Assembly: GCA_025716855.1 (NCBI GenBank)
Contig: JAIXMQ010000009.1
Location: 650,001 to 714,000 of the forward strand
Reading direction: 5' to 3'
Origin: Pilaira anomala
Taxonomy: Eukaryota > Mucoromycota > Mucoromycetes > Mucorales > Mucoraceae
DNA length: 64,000 nt
Part shown: piece after piece, positions 34,597-47,149 of the stretch
Numbering within the stretch: the stretch's first letter is position 1
Layout of the letters: each line of letters starts with the position of its first letter
The notes under the pieces: model-generated
Database searches by the model: none
Seen by the model: the letters and a program-made list of their open reading frames with translations, nothing else
What the model was told of the DNA's origin: nothing
Translations under genes and position numbers: made by a program

Positions 34597-35526
34597 TTAA
34601 TCGAAAAGACCGAAACCCATATCATCATCCTCAGACTCTTCATCTTCTTCAGCGGCAGCGGCAGCAGGAGCATCAGAAGAGGCTTCAGTAGCAGCAGGAG
34701 CGGCAACAGCGAAAGCATCGGGGTTAGCGATGAATTCCTTGATTTGCTCAGAACCGGGGAAGGTATAGTCGGAAGCAACAGAGACAGCCAACAAGTTCTT
34801 GTAACCGTTGATGATGGAATGAGGAACGGAGGCGACGGTGGGATAACCAACGGCAAGAGAGACGGAGGCAATATCACGGATAGCAGCCATGAGGTTAGCA
34901 ATCAATTGAGATTCCTCAACATCGAGGACCTCAGGGGAGAAGAGAGAGCCAGCATCGTAGACTTGAACAACACCCATACCGTAAGTGAAGGGGGAGATAC
35001 CCAACATGTTCAAGAGAACAGCTTCGGAAGGACCGACCTTGGTACCGGCAGTAACAAGCTTGACATCAGAGACGATTTCAATGGTACCACGAGCAATCTT
35101 GGTTGGGATACCAAGAGCTTGGAAGAAAGAGGTCTTTCCGGGTTCCATACCAGTGTTACCACCGGGAACGATAACATCACAAGGAGCAACAGCGTTGGCA
35201 CGAGCAGGAGCAGCAACACGGTTAACAACAATCTTTTCACGGATTTCCTTGAGTTCGGCGTTAGTGAAAACGAAACCAATGTTACCACGAACGTAGTTGA
35301 GGAGCTTCTCGAGTTCGGGACGCTCACCGATCAAACCCTTAAGAGCACGACGGACCATGGTGTTCTTACCCATGAGAACAACGGCTTCACCACGAAGACT
35401 GAAACGGATTTGATGCATTTGGTTGGAGCTGACATTATCAACATTGACAATGAAGATGGACTTGTAGGTGTCCAAATAGTTGGTCAACTTTTCAAAGTAA
35501 AGGGCCTTGTTTTCTCTCTTCGACAT
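34597..35526 (-). CDS. RPP0: 60S acidic ribosomal protein P0 (uL10)
   Basis: Single exon, 309 aa. The N-terminal rRNA-binding domain starts [14 protein letters not shown] and includes [15 protein letters not shown] and GNIGFVFT; the middle has [20 protein letters not shown] and [13 protein letters not shown]; the C-terminus is Ala-rich, then acidic [17 protein letters not shown], the universal P-stalk tail that recruits elongation factors. P0 anchors the P1/P2 stalk at the GTPase centre of the large subunit. Codon use is strongly biased (GGT, GTT/GTC, AAG, TCC), with far fewer AT-ending codons than neighbours, as expected of a highly expressed gene. No intron, unlike most genes here. Confidence 0.97.
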   Translation of the reverse strand: MSKRENKALYFEKLTNYLDTYKSIFIVNVDNVSSNQMHQIRFSLRGEAVVLMGKNTMVRRALKGLIGERPELEKLLNYVRGNIGFVFTNAELKEIREKIVVNRVAAPARANAVAPCDVIVPGGNTGMEPGKTSFFQALGIPTKIARGTIEIVSDVKLVTAGTKVGPSEAVLLNMLGISPFTYGMGVVQVYDAGSLFSPEVLDVEESQLIANLMAAIRDIASVSLAVGYPTVASVPHSIINGYKNLLAVSVASDYTFPGSEQIKEFIANPDAFAVAAPAATEASSDAPAAAAAEEDEESEDDDMGFGLFD

Positions 35527-38500
35527 GTTAATAATTTATACTGTTCGAGGAACTTTTTAAAGAAACTAAAGATAGTGTTTCATGGTTAGATATTTCGTTT
35601 GGATGGATGGGTTAAGTTCTTTTTTCGATTTTGTACCTTGGCAGATAGAGAAGGTTTTCTAATAGTATGATCTTCAAAATGGTGTCAGATACACAATTTT
35701 TTTTTTTTTTTGGGAATTCATTCTTCTCCGGTCCGGACTTACCCCTGAATATCATGATTCTTCATTGGACTTTTTTTTTTTTTTCTTGATCTGATGAGGT
35801 ATATTATCTTGTTATAATACAATTTTATGCATACCATGAACCAGCTTCACCTTTAGCAAAACCGAAAAAGTTACAAATGTATTGCTAAGTTTACTGTTTA
35901 AAACGAACTTTCTCTTTTTTCCTATTTTGGAGAGATCAAATCTCTTCAAAATGCGGCAATAATAAAAGGAAAAAAAAAAAATATGAACGATATGCGGTTG
36001 TATGCTTAATTTAACCATCAGTTCATATAATTTTATTTAATATACGTATATATTTCGTCGCCATATTTAAAGAGAGATAGAGAGAGAGAGAGATCATGAG
36101 CTCAATGTCTCTCTTAATCTAGCATAAAAAAAAAGGTCGCGTTTCAACTTTATCATCTTATGTGTCATTGTTTTTCGCATGTGATATACAGATACACATA
36201 TATCCCTTTTTTTTCTTTAAAAAAAAAAAGATAAAGAGGCTAGAGCGTAAATATGTCATCATCTTGTTAGTATATGTTTATGCATTATATATTTTTTTTT
36301 ATATGGTTAACGCGTTGGGTTCTTAATTGGAGGGAACTTGATTTTAGTATAAGCCAATGTGTACGACAAGCCATATTTTACTTTTAATAAATAAATGCAC
36401 AATATCCAATTAATAATAATTCAAATTAGAAAAAAAAAAAAATTAAATGTAAAAAAATATATGTATTTCATTATATAATGTAACTGTGTAGTCTTTGTTT
36501 TATAGCAAAATAGATCACATTCAAATTTGTCACTTAAAAAAAAAAAAAAAAAAAAATGGCGCATATATTTAATTTTAAATTAAGCTTCAAAAGAGTACGA
36601 TTTTTGTTTTGGTATCTATACATGAGTATGGCCTAGTTTTATGTATTATCAATGAAATTCCTCTTATTTTACATAATGCATTAGGATCACAAGGATGTAA
36701 AGTATAACCCAAAGATTGCGTGTATATCACCTGATCTCTCTCACACAACATTTATATTTTGTAAAAATCGGCAAATACAGTAGACATCTTGTTTATACGT
36801 ATGTAATAATCAACTCATAAGGTAAAATTCAATGATATACAGGACCATATACGAAATATAGAATCAAAATGACTCGTTATAAAAAAACGACAGTAATAGA
36901 GTTTCTGAATCAACTTGCATTAAATTTATAAGTGGTGTAGTTACTAATACTTTCTATTCATTTTTTAAGTAAGGTCCTGGTTGTCTATTAAGTGTATAGA
37001 ATTTGTATTAAGTTCTTTTTTACTTTTTACATTGATACAACACCGATCTAAAATAAAATACAGCTAAAAAAAAAAAAGCCTAGAAAATAATAATACGAAT
37101 GTCATACTTTTATTTATGAAGACAATGACACGAATATTTATAAAAAAAATTAGTCTCTTCTGTATTAGCTTTAGTTTTATTCCGTGAGTGTATATACGTA
37201 ATAAGTATTTCATTTTAAAGTAAAACGATTTTTATTAAACTTGGATATCATGCCCTTATTCATCATTTGTGATATATTTAGATGCTCTTTTTCTTGCAAT
37301 AAAAAAGTAAGATTAGCTTCCATAAAAGATTATATTATTATTACATATATTACAGAAGAAAATTCTGGCGATTACACAAAACAATTTAGATTTTCTGCAC
37401 ATGATGTAATTGTTTTGATAGAAATTAAAAAGAAGATAATAATAGTTATTTTGAGATTACCGGGACTAACAAAAAAGAAAAGAAAAAAAAAAAAACGAGA
37501 AGGAGACAAGAAAATATTTTATTTTGAGAATGGGATGAAATGGAAAAAGAGAAAAGTGAATAAAACAAATCATTTTTTTTTTTGAAACTCGCATAATTGC
37601 AGGCGAACGAATTATTTTAGGCTCTCCCTGTCAATAAGTCTCCTAAAACGAACTTTTCAGTATTCCTTGACTGTTTTTTATGATAAAATCGAAGTGAAAG
37701 TTTACAACAAATTTGATCTTTTAGGTTCTATACCCTTGTTCTTTTCTTTTACCATTTTTTTGAGAGGTCAAAGATATAAATGCTCCGAAAAGTAAATTGT
37801 TAAATACGTATATATAATTTTTGCTGTAACACCACATGCTGCAAAAAAAAAAAGTATGTATATGACATACATTACCGCGTGCGTGCTAATTCCATTTATT
37901 ACGCACTTGATCTCTCTTAGCATCACTAATACTTTTTTTCTTTTCTTAATCATGAGGCTTTTTCTCTCTCTCTCTGTCTAAAAAAAAAAAAAAAAAAAAA
38001 AAAAAACGCCCATAATCGAGCTTTTTAAACTGTGATTTTTTTTTTAATAGGCACCTTAAATACAAAACAATTTTGGGTGTATAATACAAATAGTGTCAAA
38101 AATAGATACATTTACAAATAATCCTTTTCTACTTGTTATTTTGATTGTAACACACTCACTTCAAATAGTATTCTGTTGATTAAAGTTACACAGGCATGTA
38201 CAGTAACTTAAATGCGCATATTATTAAATATTCAGTTACCATGTTGTTTAAAATATATACTGCTCAATTTTTTTTATGTAAAATGAATATGAAGATACAT
38301 TTATACACCACACAAAAAAGCTATTTTTTTATTACAAGTTTTTCTCGATATAGTTTGTCTTCAAGTGCTGAAGAAAAGACTTGCTATATTACAGACATTT
38401 TGTAAAAACATATAGTAGTACGATTTTTTTTTAATAAGTAAACACAAAAAATCCCTTTGACGACGATAGCGAAACTTTAAGTAAATGATATAAGTGAAGA

Positions 38501-38945
38501 TAATAAGAGAAGAAAAGGTATGTGTTTATTTAAAACCAAACAAAAATAAATCACTATACTAAGAGGCTATATTGACAATGAAGTCCAATGTAACTTTTTT
38601 TCCAAATTAATATAAAGCACTGCCTGATAGAAACGTGCTTGTTCTCGAGTGTAACCCTTGTGATACAGTAATGGGTTCAAACAACACCGCACATCACTAA
38701 ATAACTTTTTTTTTTTTTTTTTTTTTTTTTATATGCCACCTCCTCAAAAAAATATTAAAGATAAAAATAATAGCAGTAAAACGTGAAAAATTAGATTTAT
38801 TTGTGTGTAACAATAAGGTCAAGGCTCGAGGGCCTAATATAATTTTTTTAAAAAAAAATCAGATGGAAAACTAAAAGAGAAGATATGTACAGAGGAGTGA
38901 TTATTATATACTAGGGAAAGAAAAAAGAGATATAAATTTTTTTTT
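35527..38945. other. 3.4-kb gene-poor region
   Basis: Longest stretch in the window without a convincing gene. The first 300 bases are the RPP0 promoter, with the palindrome-like CCGGTCCGGA at 35728-35737. Further on there are a GA repeat (36070-36093), many A/T runs (e.g. 36537-36556, 37981-38006, 38706-38730) and ORFs of 60-115 codons that are very Lys/Ile/Phe-rich and look like chance (largest 37241-37585 plus). No tRNA, rRNA or transposon feature recognised. Confidence 0.5.
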
Positions 38946-39173
38946 TTAATGTTGAGCAGCTTTTACTGATGAAAGAGTTTGCATGCCAATTTTTTGTTGT
39001 TCAGTGTAACAAGGTACTTTACTCTTTAGTTGCGCTTCAGTGAATTTGCATAATTGTCGAGCGTATTCATTTTGAGCAAGTATCATTAAATCTTCTCTTG
39101 TCATAGTAGTAGTTATTCTATTGCTGTTATTATTTGATATTTCTACAGGAATTTTTGATTGTAAAGATGCCAT
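38946..39173 (-). CDS. Small uncharacterised protein
   Basis: A 75-codon ORF with amino-acid composition more protein-like than its surroundings: a disordered Asn/Thr N-terminus, then an amphipathic helical stretch (TREDLMILAQNEYARQLCKF, TEAQLKSKVPCYTEQQKI) and a short Ser/Val/Ala end. Two Cys. No family recognised and no signal or TM segment. It is bounded by an A/T-rich leader and lies alone in a gene-poor area, so it could be a real small gene or chance. Confidence 0.42.
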   Translation of the reverse strand: MASLQSKIPVEISNNNSNRITTTMTREDLMILAQNEYARQLCKFTEAQLKSKVPCYTEQQKIGMQTLSSVKAAQH

Positions 39174-40464
39174 TATTAAGTTTTTTTATTATTATTATTA
39201 TATAGAAATCAAGAAAAAAAAAAAAAAGAAAAGAAAGAGAAACAAAGATGTTGAGAATAAATAAATATTTTATATAAAAAAAAAAACGTTCTAAAGAAAG
39301 TAGTGTAATGACATCATATGAATTCGAAAATGTCTAAATAATCGGAGTCAATTCAATAAAATGCTCTTTTTTTTTAGTCACAAAAAAAATTCTGGACTAA
39401 AAAGAATATCAGCCCCTCCTGATAATCTTTAAAAAAGAATGATCTATTATACGCATTTACTTTTATATATTTCTTTTTGAAAAAGTGATCAAGTCTAGAT
39501 CTATTATAATAAGAACTTCTAACCAAACTTTGCAAAAAAAAAAAAAAAAAAAAATCAGGTTCGGATGCAAAAGGAAAAAGTAGTGTAGATTATTTAGTGT
39601 AAATCCCTATTACAATCCACATTGTAGTACAGCAAAAATTCGCTTTTTTTTTTTACAGGCTAAAATAAATTTTTTTCAGCTGTATTATAAGATTTCACAT
39701 ACTAAAAATTATCGATTTCAGGTTTTAACCCTGTATGGTATTATGTATTTTTTTTTCGCTGATCCATACTAACTTTAAAACATTCCTCAAATAAATAAAA
39801 ACTTACCATTTAGTCAATTATAAACCCGAGCCAAGTTAAAAAATACTACACATGATGTCACTTATTGAGATAGATTGGTTTCAAAAAGAAAATCCCGGTT
39901 CTTCGTGTATTTGCGCTTGTAAAAAAAAATCTTATTTAAAAGAAAGGGAGATTTTACACTCGAGCACTTAAATCATGTGTGTGTGTGTGTGTGTGTGTTT
40001 GTCTATTATAAGTCTGGTGCATACAATGATGTAAGCTAAATAATAAATAAGTTAATCGTTCTCTTTATATACAAAAAAAAAAAAAAAAAAAATAAGCTTT
40101 GTTCATGTGTTTAAACAAGTAGTATTTTATTTTTAATTTAAACAAATCTGTATTTGAACAATTTAAGTATTATTTAATATAAGCAGTCTTTTTAGACGGT
40201 GGATATATAATGATAATGTGAAATAGTTATTGCCACTCTTTAAACATAAAATAAAATAAAAGCAATCGGTGTGAAGATCACCTCCTTTTTTTTTTTTTTT
40301 TTTTGCCTCCGTTTAACAATAAGCATGGTATCACGCCCAGAGAAAGAAAGGGCTGATGAATTACTGCCAACATTGTTCTTTTTTGTTATAAAAAGATTGT
40401 ATACATGTAAATAAAATGACCCTTGCATCGTCATTAAATTTATATATGTACAAGATTGTGCTTC

Positions 40465-40495
<31 letters not shown>

Positions 40496-40887
40496 TGATT
40501 TGTTTGTGTATTAGTTCTCCTATATTTTGAAGCCAATGAGTACACAGAGATATATAAAAACTGGTTCAAGTAGATAAATACTGAAAAAACAAAAAAGGAC
40601 GCCCCCAAGTAGAGAGAGAGCGAGAGAGAGAGAGAGCGAGAGAGAGAGGCTCCTTTATAAAGTACACTTTTTTCTTTTTTTTTTTGTCTAAAATATTATC
40701 ATGTAAAAAGAAATAGGCATTTTTCCTGTTGTCTATAAAAAACTAAAAAGCATGTATTAATACTAGAGAGACTGTACAGAAGTGACACGGTAAATTAATC
40801 GTTTCAGTTGTAATACAATAATTGTTGTATATATATATAGGCACATGAGGGATTGTTTTAAGGAGTGAGAGTGACTGAGTAAAAAGT

Positions 40888-40936
<49 letters not shown>

Positions 40937-41133
40937 GGAGTGTGCACTTACTCGTTTTATTCTAATAAGATAACCCCTTTTTGTTATAATTTCTTGACCC
41001 CCTTTTTGTTTCCTAAAGCATCAATTTTTTTGTTATTTTCTTTTCATCTCTTTTCGTCTCTCTCTCTCTCTCTCTTTTTTTTTTTTTTTTTACTTCTTTT
41101 TATTTTATTTAAGCAAGTATAGTTAATAGTATA
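39174..41133. other. 2-kb gene-poor region upstream of the G-alpha gene
   Basis: No convincing gene. Holds a GT repeat at about 39975-39998, A31 at about 40463-40493, GA repeats at 40611-40648 and 40896-40928, and a CT/T tract at 41058-41091 just before G-alpha. A TATATATA lies at 40833-40840. The ORF of 122 codons on the minus strand (40240-40608) is broken up by homopolymers and is not called. Confidence 0.5.
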
Positions 41134-42432
41134 ATGGGTTGTTGTCAATCCAATGAAATACATGATGGAAAAGCTCGTACACAAGAAATTGATGATCAAA
41201 TTAAGAGAGATAAAATGAATCAAAAAAATGAAGTGAAAATGCTATTATTAGGTGCAGGTGAATCCGGAAAATCCACGATATTAAAACAAATGAAATTAAT
41301 TCATGATGGTGGCTATTCTCGTGATGAAAGGGAAGCATTTAAAGAAATTATCTTTTCAAATACAGTTCAATCCATGAGAGTCATTTTAGAGGCAATGGAA
41401 AATATGGGTGTCGCTTATGCACAGCCACAAAATAGACATCATTCTTCTATCGTATTGGATCTACCTTCTCAAATTGAACGCGAGTCACTTCCTGCAGATG
41501 TAACGCTTGCCTTAAAATCATTATGGAAAGATGAAAATCTTCAGAGTGTATTTGATAGAAGCAGAGAATACCAACTAAATGACTCTGCTAAATAGTATGT
41601 GTTGTGTTGTTTAAATCAATTTTACTGTGGTTGTTTATTATATTAACATTTACTATTCATTAGCTACTTTGACTCTATGGATCGTATTGGTGATATTAAT
41701 TATATTCCAACAGATCAAGATGTCCTAAGATCTCGAGTAAAAACTACTGGTATCACTGAAACTACTTTTGTTATTGGTGAACTCACTTATCGTATGTTTG
41801 ATGTGGGTGGACAAAGATCTGAGCGTAAGAAATGGATCCATTGTTTTGAAAATGTGACAGCCATCATTTTCTTGGTTGCTATATCCGAATACGATCAAGT
41901 ATTAATTGAAGACGAAACAGTGGTAAAAATAATAAATATAAGCATATATATATACATATATATATATATCAACATTTTATTCTCACTTATAGAATCGTAT
42001 GCAAGAAGCACTCACTTTATTCGATTCAATCTGTAATTCACGATGGTTTATTAAAACTTCAATCATTTTATTCTTGAACAAAATTGACATATTCAAGGAG
42101 AAATTGCCAAAACATCCACTAAAAGATAGTTTTAGTGACTTTGAAGGTAAAAAAAAAAAAAAAAAAAAAGATCTTTTTTTTTTTTGTGCATGTTGTAGAT
42201 CAATCATCATTAAAAAAAACCCTTTTATTATCTCTTATTTCTAGGGTCTGATACTTATGATGCTTCAAGTGATTACATATTGAACCGATTTGTGTCACTA
42301 AACCAGTCAGATTCTAAACAAATCTATACTCATTTTACATGCGCAACTGATACGCAACAGATTAAGTTTGTAATGTGTGCAGTGAATGACATTATCATAC
42401 AAAATAATTTGCGTGAAGTTGGTCTTTTATAA
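41134..42432 (+). CDS. Heterotrimeric G-protein alpha subunit (Gpa1/GpaB-type)
   Basis: Four exons (41134-41594, 41664-41922, 41993-42146, 42245-42432), 353 aa, the standard length. MGCCQS offers N-myristoylation at Gly2 and palmitoylation at Cys3/Cys4. GTPase motifs: [15 protein letters not shown] (P-loop), RVKTTGI with the switch I Arg, [12 protein letters not shown] with the catalytic Gln, FLNKIDIF (NKxD) and TCATDT. The C-terminus NLREVGLL lacks the Cys at position -4 that pertussis toxin modifies. It couples 7TM receptors to adenylate cyclase or MAPK; which fungal subgroup cannot be settled by eye. Introns contain A19/T11 and TA repeats. Confidence 0.96.
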
Positions 42433-42536
42433 ACAAATTTTTTTTTTTTTTTTAATTTTTTTAAACTATTATTATTTTACTATTATAAACTTAATCAATG
42501 TATATTTTTCAAACACACACACACACACATACACAC

Positions 42537-42573
<37 letters not shown>

Positions 42574-42765
42574 ATTTCTCTTTGAAAAAATATATGCTTG
42601 GATAAAAAAGAACTTATAAAAAAGGCATTTATGAGCAGCCACTTCTTTCATCTTTTGTATTTATACTGCTAAAGTCCGCACAGAGAGTCACATTCTTGTT
42701 CACCCTCGCAAACACCTTCCCCCGGCCCTTTTTTTTCGCTTCTTCTTCTTTTTATAGTTGTTCAA
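42433..42765. repeat. Intergenic with CA and TC microsatellites
   Basis: Between two + genes. A CA/TA block (42513-42540) runs directly into a (TC)15-16 repeat (42540-42571). The region 42655-42765 with TTTATAC and a CCCCCGGCCC patch is the probable promoter of the mitochondrial ribosomal gene. Confidence 0.6.
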
Positions 42766-43324
42766 ATGTCAATCTTGCAAAGAGTTACACGTTCTGTCAA
42801 CTTCAACTTGACAAGTCGTACCTTCAGTACTTCTAGAATCGCTCTTGCCGATTTAAATACACAAGCCACACCAGTCAAGGCCACTGGTTTATATCAATTT
42901 TTTGAAAACAACCAAGCTTTACCGAAACAAATTTGGACTGGTAAGCTAAGCTTTTTTTTTTTACTTGGTTGACATTTTTTTTTTCTTATTAACAAAAAAA
43001 CAGGTCGTGCATGGAAAGCTGAGGAACTTCGTCAAAAATCATTTGATGATCTTCATAAATTATGGTATGTCTTATTAAAAGAACGTAACGTACTTGCAAC
43101 CCAAAGAGAAGAAGCGAGTCGATTAAGGTTACCAAAACAACTCTGGACAAACCAAGGCCGTTTGAAGAAGGTATATATGTGATTAGACAGAAAAGATTAA
43201 AATGTGATGATATTAACGTTTTATAAAGTGTCAAAAATCAATGGCTAGAATTAAATGTGTTTTAAATGAAAGACAAAGAAAATATGAACAACAATTGATG
43301 AAGAAGGTAGAAGAGACTCAGTAA
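42766..43324 (+). CDS. MRPL4: Mitochondrial large-subunit ribosomal protein uL29m (MRPL47/Mrpl4 family)
   Basis: Exons 42766-42940, 43004-43170, 43229-43324; 145 aa. Residues 1 to about 30 are a mitochondrial presequence (Arg, Ser, Thr, no acidic residue; TFSTSRIAL). The core shows [20 protein letters not shown] and [17 protein letters not shown], the conserved MRP-L47 block, then [13 protein letters not shown]. It binds near the polypeptide exit tunnel of the mitoribosome. The stop ends a short C-terminal exon; length is at the small end of the fungal family. Confidence 0.92.
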
Positions 43325-44131
43325 ATATAATGTACCAATAGATCACAACAATTCCTCTCTCTTTTTTTTTTTCTTCTCCCTCTTCTCTACGCACAATAAA
43401 AATATTATAACGAGTTTATGTAAATGGACCTCTCTTTCTTTTTTTTTTGTTATGATATTAGAGAAAAAGATGATTGATAGAATTACGAATCCAGCTCTAT
43501 TCGATTACTACAGTTAGAAGATGTATATGTTAATTCGTCATGATGAATTTTCAACTTTCAGCAGTGATAAAATAAGAGGAAGGATATACGCGCACGATAT
43601 TTGGGCACCTAAAAACTAAAAACATGAGGTGTTACATATTACAGTATCTGATTAAGGGCTGATTGTTATTGAATTCTACATATTTCAAAATGAATCTTTT
43701 TTTTACTTCTACCATCTTAATCTCTTCTTTGAATACGTACCTTATTTAGACAAGAGATTGTTTCAAGAATTATATAAGTTTAAAACCTGCACACTTTCGA
43801 GCCTTTATATTTTACAAGTACTATTCTTTAAAGGTATAAGTAAGTTATATAGTATTCGTGAATATCAGGGGTAAAATGGTGCTCTTTGACAATTTAGAAG
43901 GCTTACAGGCGTATGTTGAGAAAATAAAGAAGGGTTAAAAAGTAATTCTTGGGTGATATGTGTGCAGACAATAAAAAGTATCTATGTAGCTATTTAGTCA
44001 GTGAAAGACAATGTTACACCATTCATTCCGGACAAATGGACTAACCTAATAATCCAAAGTTTGAGCGATTTATCTTTTTAAGTTTGCAAACCAGCATTAA
44101 ATCCTATCGTTTTTTTTTTCACTTTTAAACC
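43325..44131. other. Intergenic, no gene seen
   Basis: AT-rich spacer. Only a 20-codon ORF at 43876-43938 (MVLFDNLEGLQAYVEK...) has a protein-like look; too short to call. Confidence 0.5.
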
Positions 44132-45097
44132 ATGGGGCGGACTAGTTCTTTAACGACTATTGCTACAGTTACATTAATAGCTTCAACTGTTGCAGCCGAC
44201 CTCTTGACTGCTTCAGCCAGTGCTTCTAACAACTCGCTTTTATGGGGTACCTATAGACCTAATCTTTACTTCGGCACGAGACCGCGTGTTCCTGAATCTG
44301 TTATGACAGGTTTGATGTGGTTTGATGCTAGTCAATTTCAAGGCTTTCAACGTAAGACACCCTTTTCTTTTATAAATATAAAAACACGAAATATTTTTTT
44401 TTTTTTTTTTTTTTTGGTTAACATGTCAATTAGACATTCGACATGCTTGTGATCAAGGGGATGGTATTGAAGGATACGGTTACCAAAAGCACGATGGTAG
44501 AGAATACGCTTCACAAGAAATCAAAGATAAACCAAGTAATATCAAATTACAGACCGAGTTTATTAAAGTTCCTGGAGAAGAGAACGGTGGTGATTGGGGT
44601 GTTCGTATTAGTGGCACGCCAATGAATGATTTTGGTATATTGACATATATATATATATATTTAGTTTAAATTTAATCAAAGCGTTTGCCATGATATTCAT
44701 AACATTGTTATTCTATAGCTGATTCACTCACATCCGTCATGTTTTACATCGGAATCGAAGGACAGGGTGGTGTTGATATCATGAGTAAATTATCTAGAAA
44801 GGTAAAATGATCATGTTTAAATGTATGCACTTCTTTATTAATATATTGCATAAAAGGGTCTGGAGTCGCCTGTAAAGTTAGAAGGTGATACCCCCGAGCT
44901 GGGAGACTTTGAGATTCAGATTGTAGATGGTATGTAGTAATACATAGAAGTCAATTCATATTTCCTTTTTTTTTTATTAACTGTTTCTATGAAAAGGACC
45001 TTTAAATGTATATCCTAAAGAAGGCATCAATAGAGACCATAGCCGTACACAATGGTGGGGTGCTGAAGTACCTGAAGGCAATGTATGGAAAGCAAAA

Positions 45098-45136
<39 letters not shown>

Positions 45137-47026
45137 CAAATTTGAGTGATAGGACCATCTTTACTAAATGCATGTCACTTTAGATATTGTGTTACAGAAT
45201 ATTGTCCATGAAGCACGTAGTCGTCTTGGGGAAGAAGGAGGTAGCCAAGAGGAGGCTATGGTAAAGCCTTATAAGTATTTCTCTTTAAGTAATAGTCTTT
45301 CTGAGAGCGAAGGTGGAACTGCCAATTTTTACGTCTTTCAAAAGTCTTTTAAAGGCGATTTTCAATTTGATGTTCTCTTCCGTTCTCAAAGTTCTGAAGA
45401 GCCTATTACAAGTAAGTTATATTGCATGTCAAAAAAAAATTTTGATAGACACTAATATTTTATCCTAATAATAAAGGCGAGTTTCTTAGTTCCGAGTTAA
45501 TCAAAAAGGAAAATGAGTTTAACACAAGGTTCGAAAACACATTTCATTTAAAGCAGAAAGGATTTTCTAGCAGTGAAGTTGAATTTGCACAATATTTATT
45601 AAGTAATATGTTGGGTGGTATTGGTTATTTCCATGGATCTTCTGTCATTGACCGTTCTCATCCACCTATGCAAGATGAGGAAAGTTTCAAGGATGAACCG
45701 ATCCAACCTGAATTATCTCCTCCTCAGACACTTTTCACTGCCACGCCTAGCCGGCCCTTCTTTCCTAGAGGCTTTTACTGGGATGAGGGTTTCCACCAAC
45801 TTTTAATTGGAGAATGGGACAATGATCTTAGTCTTGATATTATTAAGCATTGGACAGATATGATTGATGAAAATGGTTGGGTTGCTCGTGAACAGATTCT
45901 GGGAGAAGAGGCAAGAAGCAAAGTGCCAAGCGAGTTTCAAACCCAATTTCATCATTATGCCAATCCTCCTACTCTTTACCTTTCTATCAAACGTTATATT
46001 GATCGTTTAGAGAAACATACAGAAAGTGCCTTTTTGGATCAAACGCAAATGAAGATGGGTGCTTTAGATGATAGCGATATACTTCGCAACTTACATTTAC
46101 AAGATCCTAATTTAGCTAATGAATGGCTTAAATCTATCTACCCAAAGCTTCGTCAAAACTGGCATTGGTTCCGTGCTACACAATTTGGTCATCTTAAAAG
46201 ATTTAATCGCCACCCGCCTAATAAAGAAGCCTATCGCTGGAGAGGTCGTACACCCAATCATACACTAACTTCTGGTCTTGATGATTATCCTCGTGGTGAA
46301 CCTAGTGTAGGCGAACTTCACATGGATCTTCACTCATGGATGGCATTCGCTACCGGTCTCTTAAAAGATATTTCTCACAAGTTGGGTCCTGACTATGCTG
46401 ATGATATGGAGGAGTACACTCGAATCCAAGACGATATGTTAATTAATTTAGATGCTTTACACTGGAGTGAAAAAGAAAACATGTATTGCGATCAGGCACT
46501 TGAGGATAACAAACCTGTTCATATCTGTCACAAGGGATACCTTTCTCTTTTCCCAATGAATTTAGGTCTTTTGCCAGCTGACTCACCAAAATTGGGAGCT
46601 ATTTTTGACATGATTGAAAATGAGGACGAGCTTTGGTCTCCTTATGGTCTTCGCTCTTTGTCTGCTTCTGATGAATTCTTTGGAGCAGGTGAGAACTACT
46701 GGCGTGGTCCTATTTGGATTAATATCAATTATTTGACTTTGCAAAGTTTATACAAGAATTACATGAATGTAAACGGTCCTTATCAAGAACGTGCAAAGGA
46801 AATTTATACCAAATTAAGAAATAACGTCATTCGTAACGTTTACAAGGTAATATATATTTGATTTAACTTTTTATAGCGAGTGCGTACTTACATGATCTAT
46901 TAGAATTACAAAAAGACAGGTTATGTATGGGAGCAATATTCCGAAAATGATGGAAAGGGCTTAAAAAGTCATCCTTTCACAGGTTGGACTAGTTTAGTTT
47001 TGCTCATCATGGCAGAAGAATATTAA
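44132..47026 (+). CDS. CWH41: ER mannosyl-oligosaccharide glucosidase I (GH63)
   Basis: Eight exons (44132-44351, 44434-44634, 44719-44801, 44857-44929, 44997-45098, 45184-45411, 45477-46846, 46904-47026), 799 aa. Hydrophobic N-terminal signal or anchor ([18 protein letters not shown]). The N-terminal domain has [43 protein letters not shown]; the C-terminal (alpha/alpha)6 barrel has [21 protein letters not shown]-type [28 protein letters not shown] and [21 protein letters not shown]. These include the catalytic acid Asp/Glu of GH63. It removes the outermost alpha-1,2-glucose from Glc3Man9GlcNAc2 on new glycoproteins. Confidence 0.95.
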
Positions 47027-47149
47027 AATAAAAAACAATTTCCCCCCTTTTTTTTTTCTAATATCATTTATTTTTAATTTTGGCTTTCTATTGTTAAAAG
47101 ATTGAATAAATTATTTTACAAAAAAAAAAAAAAAAAAAAAAGGAGTTAT

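Noticed and set aside
34744..35589. 281-codon plus-strand ORF over the P0 gene
   Set aside because: Mirror of a highly biased coding sequence; P0 on the minus strand explains it fully.
37241..37585. 114-codon ORF in the gene-poor region
   Set aside because: Ile/Lys-rich, homopolymer-driven composition without domain or good context.
38620..38710. GGTTCAAAC motif resembling a tRNA B box
   Set aside because: Flanking bases do not form a T arm or cloverleaf.
40240..40608. 122-codon minus-strand ORF
   Set aside because: Dominated by poly-T/poly-A translation (Phe/Lys runs).
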